From: Sordariomycetes sp. S80-01Y
Taxonomy: Eukaryota > Ascomycota > Sordariomycetes
Reading direction: 5' to 3'
Assembly: GCA_037042185.1 (NCBI GenBank)
Contig: JAXQJY010000033.1
Coordinates: 620,001-684,000, forward strand
DNA length: 64,000 nucleotides
In this document: positions 22,587 through 32,907 of the stretch, piece by piece
Layout of the letters: every line of letters starts with the position of its first letter
How positions within the stretch are numbered: position 1 is the stretch's first letter
Translations under genes and position numbers: made by a program
Notes under the pieces: model-generated
The model's input: the letters and a program-made list of their open reading frames with translations, nothing else
The model's database searches: none
What the model was told of the DNA's origin: nothing

Positions 22587-24611
22587 CGCCTCTCTTCATG
22601 GACTCGGGACCGGATCTCACAGAGGACCGTGCTAGTCAAGCTGGGCAGTCTTTGGCGAGGCGCGGCGGGCGACGTTGGACGTTAGCGGCCACGGGCGGGC
22701 GCCCAAGATAGCTTTGAAAGGGTCATCTGGAGACATGTTTGTGCTGCCTGTCAAAGATTCAACCTTGCCACTTCAGCGATGGCCGAGGATCCATCTGAGA
22801 CAGAGAGTTGCAACGGCTTTGCGACGGCCCAGCACCCGGCAGCAGGGGCGCGCAGACAGCAAAAGCAACAGATCGTGGAGGACAGGGGCATGGCTGGCTT
22901 GGTGCTTGCAAGCCAGATTGCCCCGCCGGAATCGTAAAGTCCCTACGACATGGGTCTCAGTGTGAACAAGGGTTGCTACGAGCTGGGTCCCGTCAGTCGT
23001 TTGCGCTCCTATCAGACCCCGTGCAGTGTGGCTTGAGCTTTTAGCTTGAAAGGTACTACAACGCAGTGCTAGTAGGGGCAGTACTTCGTACGCAGGTCAG
23101 AGCACGTAGAAACTTCGCAACGCCTGGTCCCAGCCAACCAGGCGCAACATCCTGGCTTCGAAATCGCACCCAAGTCGAGGACCAGGGGGTGCGCAGGGAG
23201 CTTCTGGGCGTCTTGACTTGAATTTTGGAACAGGCAAGCCAAGCCACAGCTCTGACTCTGGTCATGGGTCTCGAACTCCCCGTCATGGGAAACCTGCACG
23301 GACCCCTGAGACACGACCTCAACGGCGGCAACGCTCGTGCATCGATGGTTTTGATTAGTCGGCCGGTCGACGTTGTTTGCTCCCTCTTCTCTCAAAGACA
23401 CGCCAGACAAGCCAATTCGATGCAGACCAGAGGCCCCAACTTGCCCGCTAAGTTAGGGTCTCCATATCGACCCAGCCGGTTGGTACGCCTTGTGCAAATT
23501 AGGCGGCATCATTTAAGAACATCGCCCCTCTCCAATTTGTGACTTGTCATAAACCGAGAAGACGACTGCAGGACCGGGATTCAACCCCCAGGAGGCCGAA
23601 TTGATTCGGATGGGACGCGGATCACACAGCGTCAAGATTCGGGGGCCCAGGTTGGCCTGTCGACCCCTGATAGTGCGCTGCAACATAATGTCGACACAAC
23701 CAACAGCTGGCAGACACTCAGAGGTCCGCGACGCAAGACAGCGCCCAACCGTTTGGGATGCAGACGACGAGGCGTCTTCAATGTAACAGACAATGCAGAA
23801 GGTAATTCCGAAGGGGCTTCTCGGCTGTCGCCCTCATCCTTTCGTTTGCGTCAAGTAGCTGTGAAGTACTCCGTCCTGAGAGGACTCTGGGCATGATCGA
23901 CAGCAGCGCGTGGGCTGTTGGTTGAGTCGTCTCCAGGATCGCCTTGGTGACCGGTCAGCTGGACCAGTCCGTGCCGCGTGCTTGCGTGACCAAAGACTCG
24001 GCCAGCTGCAATGGAACCCCTGAACAGAAACTGTGAACACCAAGGGGTCGCGCAAACGGTACCGGCTCTGGACGGGAGTGTCTCGTGGCAAAACACCGGA
24101 GGGACGGTTGAAGCTCTGCAAGGAGGATCGATTGAATCGCAAATGCCTGACATGGGCTTGTGGAGCGGCAGTCCCGGAGCGGCAGATGGGATCACGGGTG
24201 CCTGGATCGTGGTGCTGGAAGCGTGGTGCCCCAATCCCAATGGGAGGCGAGGCGTCTCGTTCAACGGGCTGGGACGGCGTTTGTCCCAGTTTGACGTCGG
24301 GAGCTTAGAATTAGCGGATAAAGCCATCAAGGCGATCACTGGCGGTTCGCCTCTGATCATCCCATCTCTCTCTCTCTGTCCACGGGTGCTCACCATGCCC
24401 ATGGGGTTCGGGGTCGGCATGCCCAGACTGAGATCTGAGGACGCTGCCGAGCGCCTGTATGAGATGAGGTTGGACCCGGGGGCTGCTCATCTCGTCAGTG
24501 TGAAGACAGGAGCAGGGGTGGACAGGGTGTCAGGCCTGGTGGTGATACGTGAGCGAGACAGAGGTCGGGATGCCCCAGCACCTCGTCGTGATGATGGCAG
24601 GTCTCCAGCAA

Positions 24612-24629
24612 GCGCAGGCGCAGGCGCAG
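24612..24629. repeat. hexamer tandem repeat, three GCGCAG units
   Basis: Three consecutive copies of GCGCAG, continuing as a partial fourth. A simple-sequence tract in gene-poor DNA. Confidence 0.8.
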
Positions 24630-24860
24630 GCACTAGAGTCTAGCACTGGCAGGACCGACTTGTCGGAATGAAGGCCGCTAGTCCAGTTCGCACCAAGTAC
24701 GCAGTAATATAGGTTAGTGGCCTTCGGTTCCTCCCATGAAGAATCCACTCATGGGCGGGGCGGCCACCGGACCTGGGCGGCGCTTCATGGCAGCCTCCAG
24801 CACTACGGAGAAGCGCTAAAACCACTTCGTACACTGACTGCGCTGCATTACAAGCACTGG

Positions 24861-24891
24861 CAGCGGGTCCTTCAGCGGGTCCTTCAGCGGG
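24861..24891. repeat. 12-mer tandem repeat
   Basis: The unit CAGCGGGTCCTT occurs twice in a row followed by seven bases of a third copy. A small minisatellite-like tract. Confidence 0.85.
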
Positions 24892-26763
24892 CCAGTGGGG
24901 TGGCCGGGCCGCAGTTGGGTGTCCCGCGGGCCAATCATGACGCAGCAGCCGCTCCGTCACCCACTGATGATGATCTGCCCTAAGGCAGATGCAGCGCCGG
25001 TGCCAGTGCCATATTATTCTTCTCAATCCAGTAAATCGAGGCACCTCGACACCACCACATCGGGCTCCTCTCACCACTGCACTTCACCACTCGACAATCC
25101 TGGCCTCTCCCATGGAACCCTGCCTGGTCTGGCCCCCTAACGCCCCCCCCCCTTGCCCCAGCAGAACGCGTGCATCCCAATCACCGAATTGTCCGCCAGC
25201 TGCGTAAATCGCCCTCCCCCTGTCGATGCTCAGCGGCCTGCTGCTACATCCGCCCAGGAGGCCAGGAGGCCAGAGGGCTGACACCAGGATGGGATAGGTA
25301 GACGGTGTCTTGGGCTCAGATCCGTTTGCTGCCGTCGAGGCTTGTTGGCCCCTTCCAATCTACGGTAGTCCGCACTCGACAGAAGGCTCTCGCTCGCTGG
25401 CACTCACGGTATGGCGTTTCATGTTTCCTTCATTCCGTCAAAACACCGCGACTCTGCCGCTTTTCGTTGCCCGATGGTCGCCTTGTTTCCTCTTTGCGCC
25501 CTCAGGCTCGCCCACGAACCGTCCAGACCAGACAAGGCCTCCCAATCGCCAGATCAGGTTCCCGACGGGGAACCAACACGGCCACCCCGAGTCCAGGGTT
25601 TCGTCTGGGGTGAAGGGTGCTGGATTTTAAGTTCTGGACGTCACCGAAGCGCCGCTCTGCAAGACATGCCGATGGCCCTTCGTTTCTTTTTCTGCTGACC
25701 GAGTTTCACCTTTTCCAGCAGCTCAGGGAGCTTGTCATTACGGAGTACGACCTTGCCATGGATACGGTGACTGATGGCCCGCCGGTTAAGGAGGGCACCT
25801 CGCCGTAAAGTGCGAAATCCAGGCGGTCAAGACAAGTCCTTCGGCAGAGGCAAGATGCGTTTCTGCCCCATTCAGGAGTCGCGGTACCGGTGCAAGGCAA
25901 CCAGCCAGTCTGGTCAGCGTCGCATGCGACCCATCCTCTGCGGCCCTGTCGAAGTTCGTGCCAGCGCAGTCGACAGACTCCTGCGTCATCCCGCCGTGCT
26001 TGACCAACCGCTTTTTGATGATTGCTAGATTTAGCCAGGCACGCTGAATGGGCCCAAGCGCGGGCAGGGTGTCCCTAGCAACCCAGCTTGCCCAGCAGCA
26101 CCTAGGTGGGATGCGTCGTCGCCCCCCCAGTCGAGGTACTAGCTTCCAATCTGCGGTACGTACCGCCTTCATCAGAATCAGAACACCAATCCTGGTCTCA
26201 TGGAAAGGTACAAGGTACTTGAGGCTCTGCCTCGTCGTGCCTCTGAGCGCGCAGGCTCTGGAGGCGCCCCGGGTCCGGGTCGCTGGCGGTGGCCATGAAT
26301 CTCCCCTACTCTTCCACCCCGGACGACTACTGGGACCCAAGGTAGGCAACCCTCCCACACGCCCTGAGCACACATTGACATACATTACTTAACTGCCCAC
26401 CTCGGATTTTCCATTTCACACTTTACTCCAAATATTGCCATGCCGCCTGCCTCTTCCTTCCGACATCAATCGTTACTGACTGACATCTCTTGGTGTTTGC
26501 CATCTTCTGTCACACGCACGCTTGCCTCCCCTTGCTCTACGTTGCACTCAGGCACACGTTTCCTGCCCGTTGAGTAGCGTACCACCAGCGAGGCAAGGGT
26601 CACAGCCAATATTCGATGCCCGCCTCTCGCCAGAAAAGTGCCATTCGACCCTCGAAATCACCTCTGCTCCTGGATATATACGGCAAGGCACCGTTGCCGC
26701 CGTGTTAGCTACCCGTCAGACCCCTGCTGCTGCTTCTGACGTCCTCACCACTCCAACGCGAGG

Positions 26764-28308
26764 ATGGACTGCAACGCTTTCTCCATGGACGTGATGATGC
26801 CCGGGAGCTACTCGCCCTCGGAGCGAGACATGTTGGACCCGAGACTTGAGCACCCTTGGGAGGAGTGGCATGTGCGTGAAGCCTCCGATCAAGGTGGCCG
26901 GGACGCATTCTCGACCCCTTCGCCGTGGAATCCGCACGGGTCCTACATGTCTGCATGTGCCTTCGACGGCTCTTCTGTCACAAACCCTCCATACGTTGCA
27001 TCCGAGTCCTCGGTCTCTTTCCAGTATTCGTCCACCAGCAGCGCCCACAATGGCTTCAACGAATGGGACTTTAACAGGGGGTCTTCCACCCCCGAGGATG
27101 GCACGGCCTTCTCTCCTGAGAATGATACGGACTCCCTCGAGGGCTTCGCGCCGCAGCTGCCCTTCCCCGGGTTCGAACATCCCTCGGAGCTTCACCAGGG
27201 CGCTGGCTGCAATGCCTATGGGCACGACCTCTATAGCATTTCGAGCGAGCACGAGCACGCGAGCGGCTTTCTATTTCACCACCACCAGAGCCTCCCTGGG
27301 GCTTCCTTCGAGCACGCGCCGAGGATCATTGCCCCCGTAGCCGATTCCAACATGGGGTCTCCCAACTCCATGCATCTTCAGCCCACCAGCCACCCCATGC
27401 TGCAGGCTCTCTCCCTCGCTGAAGAAAAGGAGATCGCTTCCAGCCGCAGATCCTCGCCCGTGTCGACTCGTACGACCCGGCCTACGAATAAGGAACCCAA
27501 GGCAGCACCGAAGCTGTCGAGTCGCCATTCCAAGATATCCAAGCCAGTTGGCAAGATCCAGCACGGCAGATCTGGCTCAAAATCCTCCAAGGCCGCGACC
27601 TGCCCGCAGTGCCAGACCAGGCACAAGGACGGTGCCGCCCTCGATAAGCACATTAAGCAGCACCACACCCGCCCCTTCATCTGTGTCTTCCACTACGCCG
27701 GCTGCAAGTCCAACTTTGCTACGAAGAACGAGTGGAAGCGCCACGTCCAGTCACAGCACCTCTACCTTACCTACTACCACTGCGAAGTCGAGGAGTGCGC
27801 CACTGCCAAACCTACCTCGGCGCGCCGCCGACCTGAGAGCCTGCCCCCCTACGGCGGCATCTTCAACCGCAAGGATCTCTACACCCAGCACGTCCGCCGC
27901 ATGCACCAGCAGGACGACAAGCGGAAGAAGCCGTCCCGCCAGGCCGAGGAGCAGCTCAAGCTTCTGCAGGTACGAGCGGTCAGGAAGCGGTGCAACTTCC
28001 CGACGCTCATGTACTGCCCGGCGGACAACTGCAACGACCGCTTCGTCGGCGACAAGGCCTGGGACGAGCGCATGGAGCACGTGGCTCGCCACCTCGAGAA
28101 GGCCGCGGCTGGCGAGGAGCCTCCCGTGCGGTTCGGGGGAGACCATGACCCGTCCCTATCGGCGTGGGTGGAGAGTCCGGAAGTGGACGTCGTCAGACGC
28201 GTCCTCGGGGGCTGGAAGCTCAACAACCCTATCAAAGGGGGCGGCTCAAGCGTCCACCGCGACAGCGAGGGCACCTATGATGAGGATGCCGAAGGCGAGG
28301 AGTGCTGA
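26764..28308 (+). CDS. C2H2 zinc-finger protein (single exon)
   Basis: 514 residues from an ATG in good context (GAGGATGG). Residues 1-275 are disordered, Ser/Pro/His rich, with DFD-like acidic patches, followed by a Ser/Arg/Lys stretch. Fingers start at about residue 280: CPQC..LDKHIKQHH, then RPFICVFHYAGC..ATKNEWKRHVQSQH at about 307, then YHCEVEEC..LYTQHVRRMH and a last MYCPADNC..ERMEHVARHL. The KN(D/E)WKRH-x-Q-H signature is shared with the C2H2 gene at 18391. This places both in a broad Pezizomycotina class of finger proteins in which the function of most members is unknown. A DNA-binding regulator is likely. A long overlapping frame in another register (27548-28516) is a shadow. Confidence 0.85.
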   Translation: MDCNAFSMDVMMPGSYSPSERDMLDPRLEHPWEEWHVREASDQGGRDAFSTPSPWNPHGSYMSACAFDGSSVTNPPYVASESSVSFQYSSTSSAHNGFNEWDFNRGSSTPEDGTAFSPENDTDSLEGFAPQLPFPGFEHPSELHQGAGCNAYGHDLYSISSEHEHASGFLFHHHQSLPGASFEHAPRIIAPVADSNMGSPNSMHLQPTSHPMLQALSLAEEKEIASSRRSSPVSTRTTRPTNKEPKAAPKLSSRHSKISKPVGKIQHGRSGSKSSKAATCPQCQTRHKDGAALDKHIKQHHTRPFICVFHYAGCKSNFATKNEWKRHVQSQHLYLTYYHCEVEECATAKPTSARRRPESLPPYGGIFNRKDLYTQHVRRMHQQDDKRKKPSRQAEEQLKLLQVRAVRKRCNFPTLMYCPADNCNDRFVGDKAWDERMEHVARHLEKAAAGEEPPVRFGGDHDPSLSAWVESPEVDVVRRVLGGWKLNNPIKGGGSSVHRDSEGTYDEDAEGEEC

Positions 28309-30125
28309 GATGACCTCCTCGCTTCAGCCTCTACATCGACTGAGGTGCGGGGGTCCTTTGGACTTTCACCTTGGTCAACAAACGCGCTGTGCGCGTCCGA
28401 GATGCTCAACCTCTCCGACCTTGTACCATTTCCATCAGTTTCAAATTCGGTCTCATCTCATTTCATCCTTGCTATTGGGTGCATGCATTGGACTACAAGA
28501 GGAGCATCCTGGATAAGCTTGTCTTTGTCATTTTCAGCTATCCGGCACAATCCGGAAAGGGGGGACGGGAGGCTTCCAATCTATTCTTTGCAATTTGTTT
28601 TCTTATTTTCTTTTGACGGACCAGGCCGATCAGAGGAAGGGATACCCATAATGAGTGCACGAACTTCTCCTAGCATTCGCTGTTTAATTATAGAAGGATA
28701 CCATTTTTCTTTCCCTGCAATATGCATGCTCCTCTCCGCGTTGGCTGCGCCGGCGTCGCGATTTTTGCCTTTACAGCTCTCGATAATAGAACAGCCAAGA
28801 TGCATCTTGTCAGGAGGAGCGGTACTTTTCCCCCTTGGCGCTCACCGCGCAAAAGCCGCCACTAATGCAGGCCAGTCGTAGCACCACCAGGCGGCTATCT
28901 GCTACATAATTAGTAGTACATACATGCTTAGGCGTGCCTGTGTTCCATCCCAAGCGCATCCACGCTATCAGAGCCTCCCGGTGGATGGCCCCCCTTATCC
29001 GACGGGAACAACCATAAATATTAACAACAACCACAACCACAACCACCGCCACGACGTCCCAGTGCGGGATGCCCTCTCACCGGCCCATCCACCGCCCAAT
29101 CCTCAGGCTGCCCTGTCTGCCCCCATCACCTCAGCCCTGCCAGCCACCCTCCTACATGAAAGCCCCCAACACCTTTTCGTCCACGCCCCCCTCCCGTCGG
29201 CCATCCGACCAATGACGCCCAATCCCCAAAAATACCTTCGTCGCCGGCGCGCATTGCGTATCTCATCTCGGGCACCCTGGGACGCAGCGCAGCGCGCCCC
29301 CCCCCATTCGCCGTCCCGGTGGCCTCTTCCCGTTCGTTACGGTGCGCGAGGGCGTGGCCGCATCGCCTCTTCACTGGGCAGGCGCTTCGGGAGGCTGTCC
29401 ACCCGGCCCAGGTGGTGTGTGCGCTTACGCTTTACTCGACACGACTGGTCAAGGGGGGCAGAGTGCCGTTGCAATTTCGTTCATCGTCGTTTATCGGGGG
29501 GCGGGAGACGTGGGTGTAATACATGTATTCGGGGGCGGTGTCTGGCAGCGGTGGTGTCTTCGCCGGACGGCGCCTTGTAGGGCTGACACTCAGTTCGGGC
29601 TCCTGGACGAGTCCGATGACGACGGCAAAACAGATAACTATTTAGGGAATCGCTTGTCTGGGACTCATCTGCAATTTAATTCTGGTGCTTTGTTAATTTT
29701 GCTCATCAAACACTTGAACGAGGCTTATGATGCCTGCTGTATGCTAAGCATGCCGTGTCATCCTTCGATACATGATACCCTTCTTCACCCACATCCTTCG
29801 ACTTTGCTTTAGAGTAACCATATATCGCAGTAGTGATTAGGGAATTCAAGCCACATGGTAAAAAGCGGCAAGAAGTGTAGCATATGCAGTGCACGGTACC
29901 ACAGACAATCCCATGTCAGCAGCAGCCCCCTTTTCCATCACCCTAACTCCAACCTTGAGTCTCAACGTACATTAGCCTGACCATTCATTGGTTGTTTTGG
30001 GCACTGAGTCGTGAGGAATGAGTGCAGCACATGTTTCAAAGTGAATCAAGCTCGCTCTCGGCCATCGCCGGCACACCCAGCATGTTTACGCCGCAAAGAA
30101 TGCATCGCTGGTTGGTGTACAGTAC
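28309..30125. other. intergenic between convergent genes, no gene seen
   Basis: 3' flanks of the C2H2 gene (plus) and of the unknown gene (minus). The first 300 bases are T-rich and UTR-like. A CAACCA repeat lies at 29025-29046. A frame at 28924-29580 reads through that repeat and has no protein-like order. Confidence 0.4.
29025..29046. repeat. CAACCA simple repeat
   Basis: Alternating CAA/CCA units give an A/C-only tract of roughly 22 bases, the clearest microsatellite-like patch in this spacer. Confidence 0.6.
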
Positions 30126-32105
30126 TCAAGCAGATGCAGCCACCTCAGTCGATGCCTCCAGCTTCGGCGGCTCGTCGATTTTGGGCTTTGGCGCCGCCGT
30201 CACATGGCGCTGGCTGCGGCGCTGTTGTCGGAGCTTGCACTCCAAAGCGTAGCCTGGCTCGTGGGCCTTTCGCCACTCGATCCAGGCCTCGTACGCTTGT
30301 TGATTGCTGGGGTCAGGCCTTCGAGGCTTTGCAACCGGCTGCGGGTGCCTATTCTGCGCCGTACCAGCCATCTGCTGACCTGCCATTCCGCCGACACCAG
30401 CATCAGCTCCCCAGAGACTCTGGAACGGGGTGACGGTGGCTCCTGAATTTGACATACTCTGGAAGTTGACAGGCCCATGGCTAGGCCAAAGCCCTCCTTG
30501 CACGCCTCTGGGCACAAGGAATCTGGGGTGTTGCGCAGCTTCCATACCCACAGGTGCCACTGGTCCCGGGTTCGAGAACAGATTCAGACCAATCGATTGC
30601 TGGTTGGGCATGAGGCCTTGCGCTGGCAGCCCGCAGAATGGGAGCGCGCCATTCGGCGGATACATGATAGTCTGTGTATCATACAATGGCAGAGAATCGG
30701 CCTCTGAGCTTGAGTTTCGACGTTTGTCGCGAGATTGCAGGCCCTTGCTGCTCTTTTCAAAGAGTTCGTTGATGGGAATAGCTCGGTCGAACTTTGAGTG
30801 CCTGTCCGTTTCCTCTGGTGCATTTTCTTTGCCTGAAAACGAAAGGAACTCTTGAGCCCTTGGGTTGAAAGTGGCATTGGCACTCTTCCTATCTTCTGAC
30901 GACCCCGTTGCTCTGCTGTTTTCTACATGGTCCGAGTAGTTTGAATCCTTTGGAAGGCCTGTCCTACTTTCTTCACTGTTTGCATGTGAGGACTGCGTCA
31001 TCTTTGGTAGCAGCACCTGGCGCTGCGTGCTTTGAGAGGGGACACCGGAGAAACGAGAGCATTCGCGTGAAGTCTTTTTGTCCTTTGAACCACTCTGGAG
31101 CCTTTGAATAAGCTTTTTGAATTTGATGTCTGAGCCGTCAGGATGTTTGATGGAGATTCGATTGTGTTGAGGTGGCGGTGATTGGACATTGCCTTGCTCA
31201 TAGGCGGGTTGGCGGCTTGCGTCGAACTCAGTATGGTAGCTATCGAGTTTGGCATGCTGTGATCTGAAGCTGGACGAAGACTTTCCGTGGTGGGCATCGT
31301 GCGCTATGACGGGGATCTGGCTGGATCGCTTGACCTTCTGGGGAGTCCTGTCCACCGCCTGAAGCGCCGCAGCAAACTGTTCGCTCTGTTCATCTGATAA
31401 TTCCTTAGCATGATGGCGGATATCCGTGTACGGTAGCTCGCCGTTCAGCTTTTGCACAAACCCGAGGGTCGTATGATCCCGCTGTGCAGCTGCTTGCTGT
31501 TGGCTGACGGGGCGAATCTCCATGAGGCTCATCGGCCAAGCATTGGGGATACTCCTCGGAGCAATGAGCTGGAAGTGGCCTCCAAGGACGTCGCGTTGCC
31601 TTGTACCCACGTCCTTCTGGTAGGACTTTGGAGGTAGCGGCCCTGGGCGTGGCTGGGGCTGGTGCTCACATCTCTGCCGAGGAGCAACATGAGGCTGGCG
31701 GAAGTCCATTAGGTCCCAAGATCCGGAGCTGTCGGAATCTTTAACTCCATGCGAGCCGCTCCTGTCCGTGTTTTGACCAGAAGAAAGCTTGTGTGCCGTA
31801 CGGCCGAAGCCCAGTGACTCGATTGTGTGGACGTCTGACTCTTGAGAATTGCCATCCTTGCGCCGCCAGTCGGGGTTCCTTATTGCCTCAACGTATTTTG
31901 AGGCGCCTTGGGACTCGCGTTGGCCTTGAGAGGCATGGCCCTCGGTAGTTTTGTCGCCTGATGGAGCGTTCGAGGCTTCGGTAGACGAGGTTTGTGCTTC
32001 GGAGCGTCGAGGAGGCCGAGTGGCTTGCGGCAGCATAGAGACGCCGACCACTAGGCGGACGTTAGCGCCTACTTTCACGAGGGAAACAAGCACATGGAAC
32101 TCACT
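30126..32105 (-). CDS. unrecognised disordered protein with conserved-looking C-terminal motif
   Basis: The main exon is 32050-30126 on the minus strand. A 54 nt intron (32104-32051, GTGAGT..GCTAAC..CTAG) directly precedes it. The upstream exon ends in A and the main exon starts TG, so splicing creates ATG in a GAG-ATGG context. That gives MVGVSMLPQ.. and 641 residues. If this is not used, the next in-frame ATG is at 32036 (636 residues). Most of the protein is polar and Ser/Gln/Asp rich with no known domain. Two Pro/Gly/Asn-rich segments lie near the end. The C-terminus has an ordered segment, YEAWIEWRKAHEPGYALECK, followed by a basic RQQRRSQRH, which may be a protein- or nucleic-acid-binding motif. 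I do not recognise the family. Confidence 0.7.
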   Translation of the reverse strand, partial: SEFHVLVSLVKVGANVRLVVGVSMLPQATRPPRRSEAQTSSTEASNAPSGDKTTEGHASQGQRESQGASKYVEAIRNPDWRRKDGNSQESDVHTIESLGFGRTAHKLSSGQNTDRSGSHGVKDSDSSGSWDLMDFRQPHVAPRQRCEHQPQPRPGPLPPKSYQKDVGTRQRDVLGGHFQLIAPRSIPNAWPMSLMEIRPVSQQQAAAQRDHTTLGFVQKLNGELPYTDIRHHAKELSDEQSEQFAAALQAVDRTPQKVKRSSQIPVIAHDAHHGKSSSSFRSQHAKLDSYHTEFDASRQPAYEQGNVQSPPPQHNRISIKHPDGSDIKFKKLIQRLQSGSKDKKTSRECSRFSGVPSQSTQRQVLLPKMTQSSHANSEESRTGLPKDSNYSDHVENSRATGSSEDRKSANATFNPRAQEFLSFSGKENAPEETDRHSKFDRAIPINELFEKSSKGLQSRDKRRNSSSEADSLPLYDTQTIMYPPNGALPFCGLPAQGLMPNQQSIGLNLFSNPGPVAPVGMEAAQHPRFLVPRGVQGGLWPSHGPVNFQSMSNSGATVTPFQSLWGADAGVGGMAGQQMAGTAQNRHPQPVAKPRRPDPSNQQAYEAWIEWRKAHEPGYALECKLRQQRRSQRHVTAAPKPKIDEPPKLEASTEVAASA
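32051..32104 (-). other. intron that may assemble the start codon
   Basis: Donor GTGAGT, branch GCTAAC, acceptor CTAG. The base before the donor is A and the two after the acceptor are TG. The exposed 5' exon contains no ATG in the roughly 80 bases before the donor. Confidence 0.65.
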
Positions 32106-32907
32106 CTCGAAAAGCCCAGTGATGGTCGTGGGAGCAAGAAGGCAAGGTACCGGCTGTGCTATGTAAAATTGGTCACCAGCCTCTAAGCAGAAGATCTGTC
32201 ACGGCCGTTAATGGAGAACACGTTTTATAGAGCCTCCTGAGGTGGGTAGATGATGGTCCAGAAGCCAAGCGTGAGATGCTCAAAGCAAGGTGAGTTGAAG
32301 GTGAAGTCTTGCTCTAGCTACCGAGCAACTAGAGCCTGAAAATCGCTGGAAAACGCTTGGGGTTCTGTCGTGAAGGGAGACCGGGAAGCCTCTAAGTCTG
32401 CGCGGGTCGTAGCACGATACAGTCCAAAAAAGGGCAACGCGCGGCGCCAAAGCGATTGTGGTGGTGAAGCTGAAGAAGCAGGTCTGTGACGGGAGGAGAA
32501 GTAGTGAGATCGTTTACATAGGCGAACGCGCTTGCTTGCATCGATTTCTAGAGGTGCCAGTGGTTGGCGCCGCTTGCCTCTGTTTACTATGTACTATTTC
32601 CGAGGTCTTTTCGATCAAACGTGCAGGAGAGTACGAGAAGAGCGTTCCTGCTCTCTTGTAGATGTCGCCGGCAGGGGCTAGACCGAAGGGTTCGCAGTAC
32701 CTTTGTGGCCTTAACAATCCAGATATATGAGTATGTCACATCGCTAAGTACACGCAAAATAATACGGAAACAAAGACCTGTAGATATCCAGAAAATGTTT
32801 CAGGTGTTGCTCGAGCGCTTCGTCCTTCGTAATCCATCTCATCGCACCTGGTCGCCCAACTCTGCTTATTCCACACCTGCGTAATTGACTTTTCTCTCCC
32901 GGGGTTT
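32106..32907. other. intergenic, no gene seen
   Basis: 5' flank of the unrecognised minus-strand gene and 3' flank of the AIM24-family gene. Only short random-looking frames. Confidence 0.4.

Larger units (their letters stand above)
20559..26763. other. 6.2 kb gene-poor tract between two C2H2 genes
   Basis: No frame here has the residue texture of a protein; the longest (24011-24643 plus, 23851-24420 minus) overlap antisense and look like chance frames in GC-rich DNA. Visible local structure: a perfect 8 bp hairpin at 22566-22586, a hexamer repeat at 24612-24629, a 12-mer tandem repeat at 24861-24891, and a CT run near 24364-24378. The last 1-2 kb (C/T-rich around 26400-26700) is probably the leader and promoter of the gene at 26764. 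A long non-coding transcript or a worn-out transposon cannot be excluded by eye. Confidence 0.45.

Noticed and set aside
24011-24643. 210-residue plus-strand frame
   Set aside because: It overlaps a 189-residue minus frame, ends in a hexamer repeat, and has no recognisable domain; likely chance in GC-rich DNA.
27548-28516. 322-residue frame of Ser/Arg/Thr
   Set aside because: Shadow of the C2H2 gene 26764-28308 in another register; extreme S/R/T/A bias.
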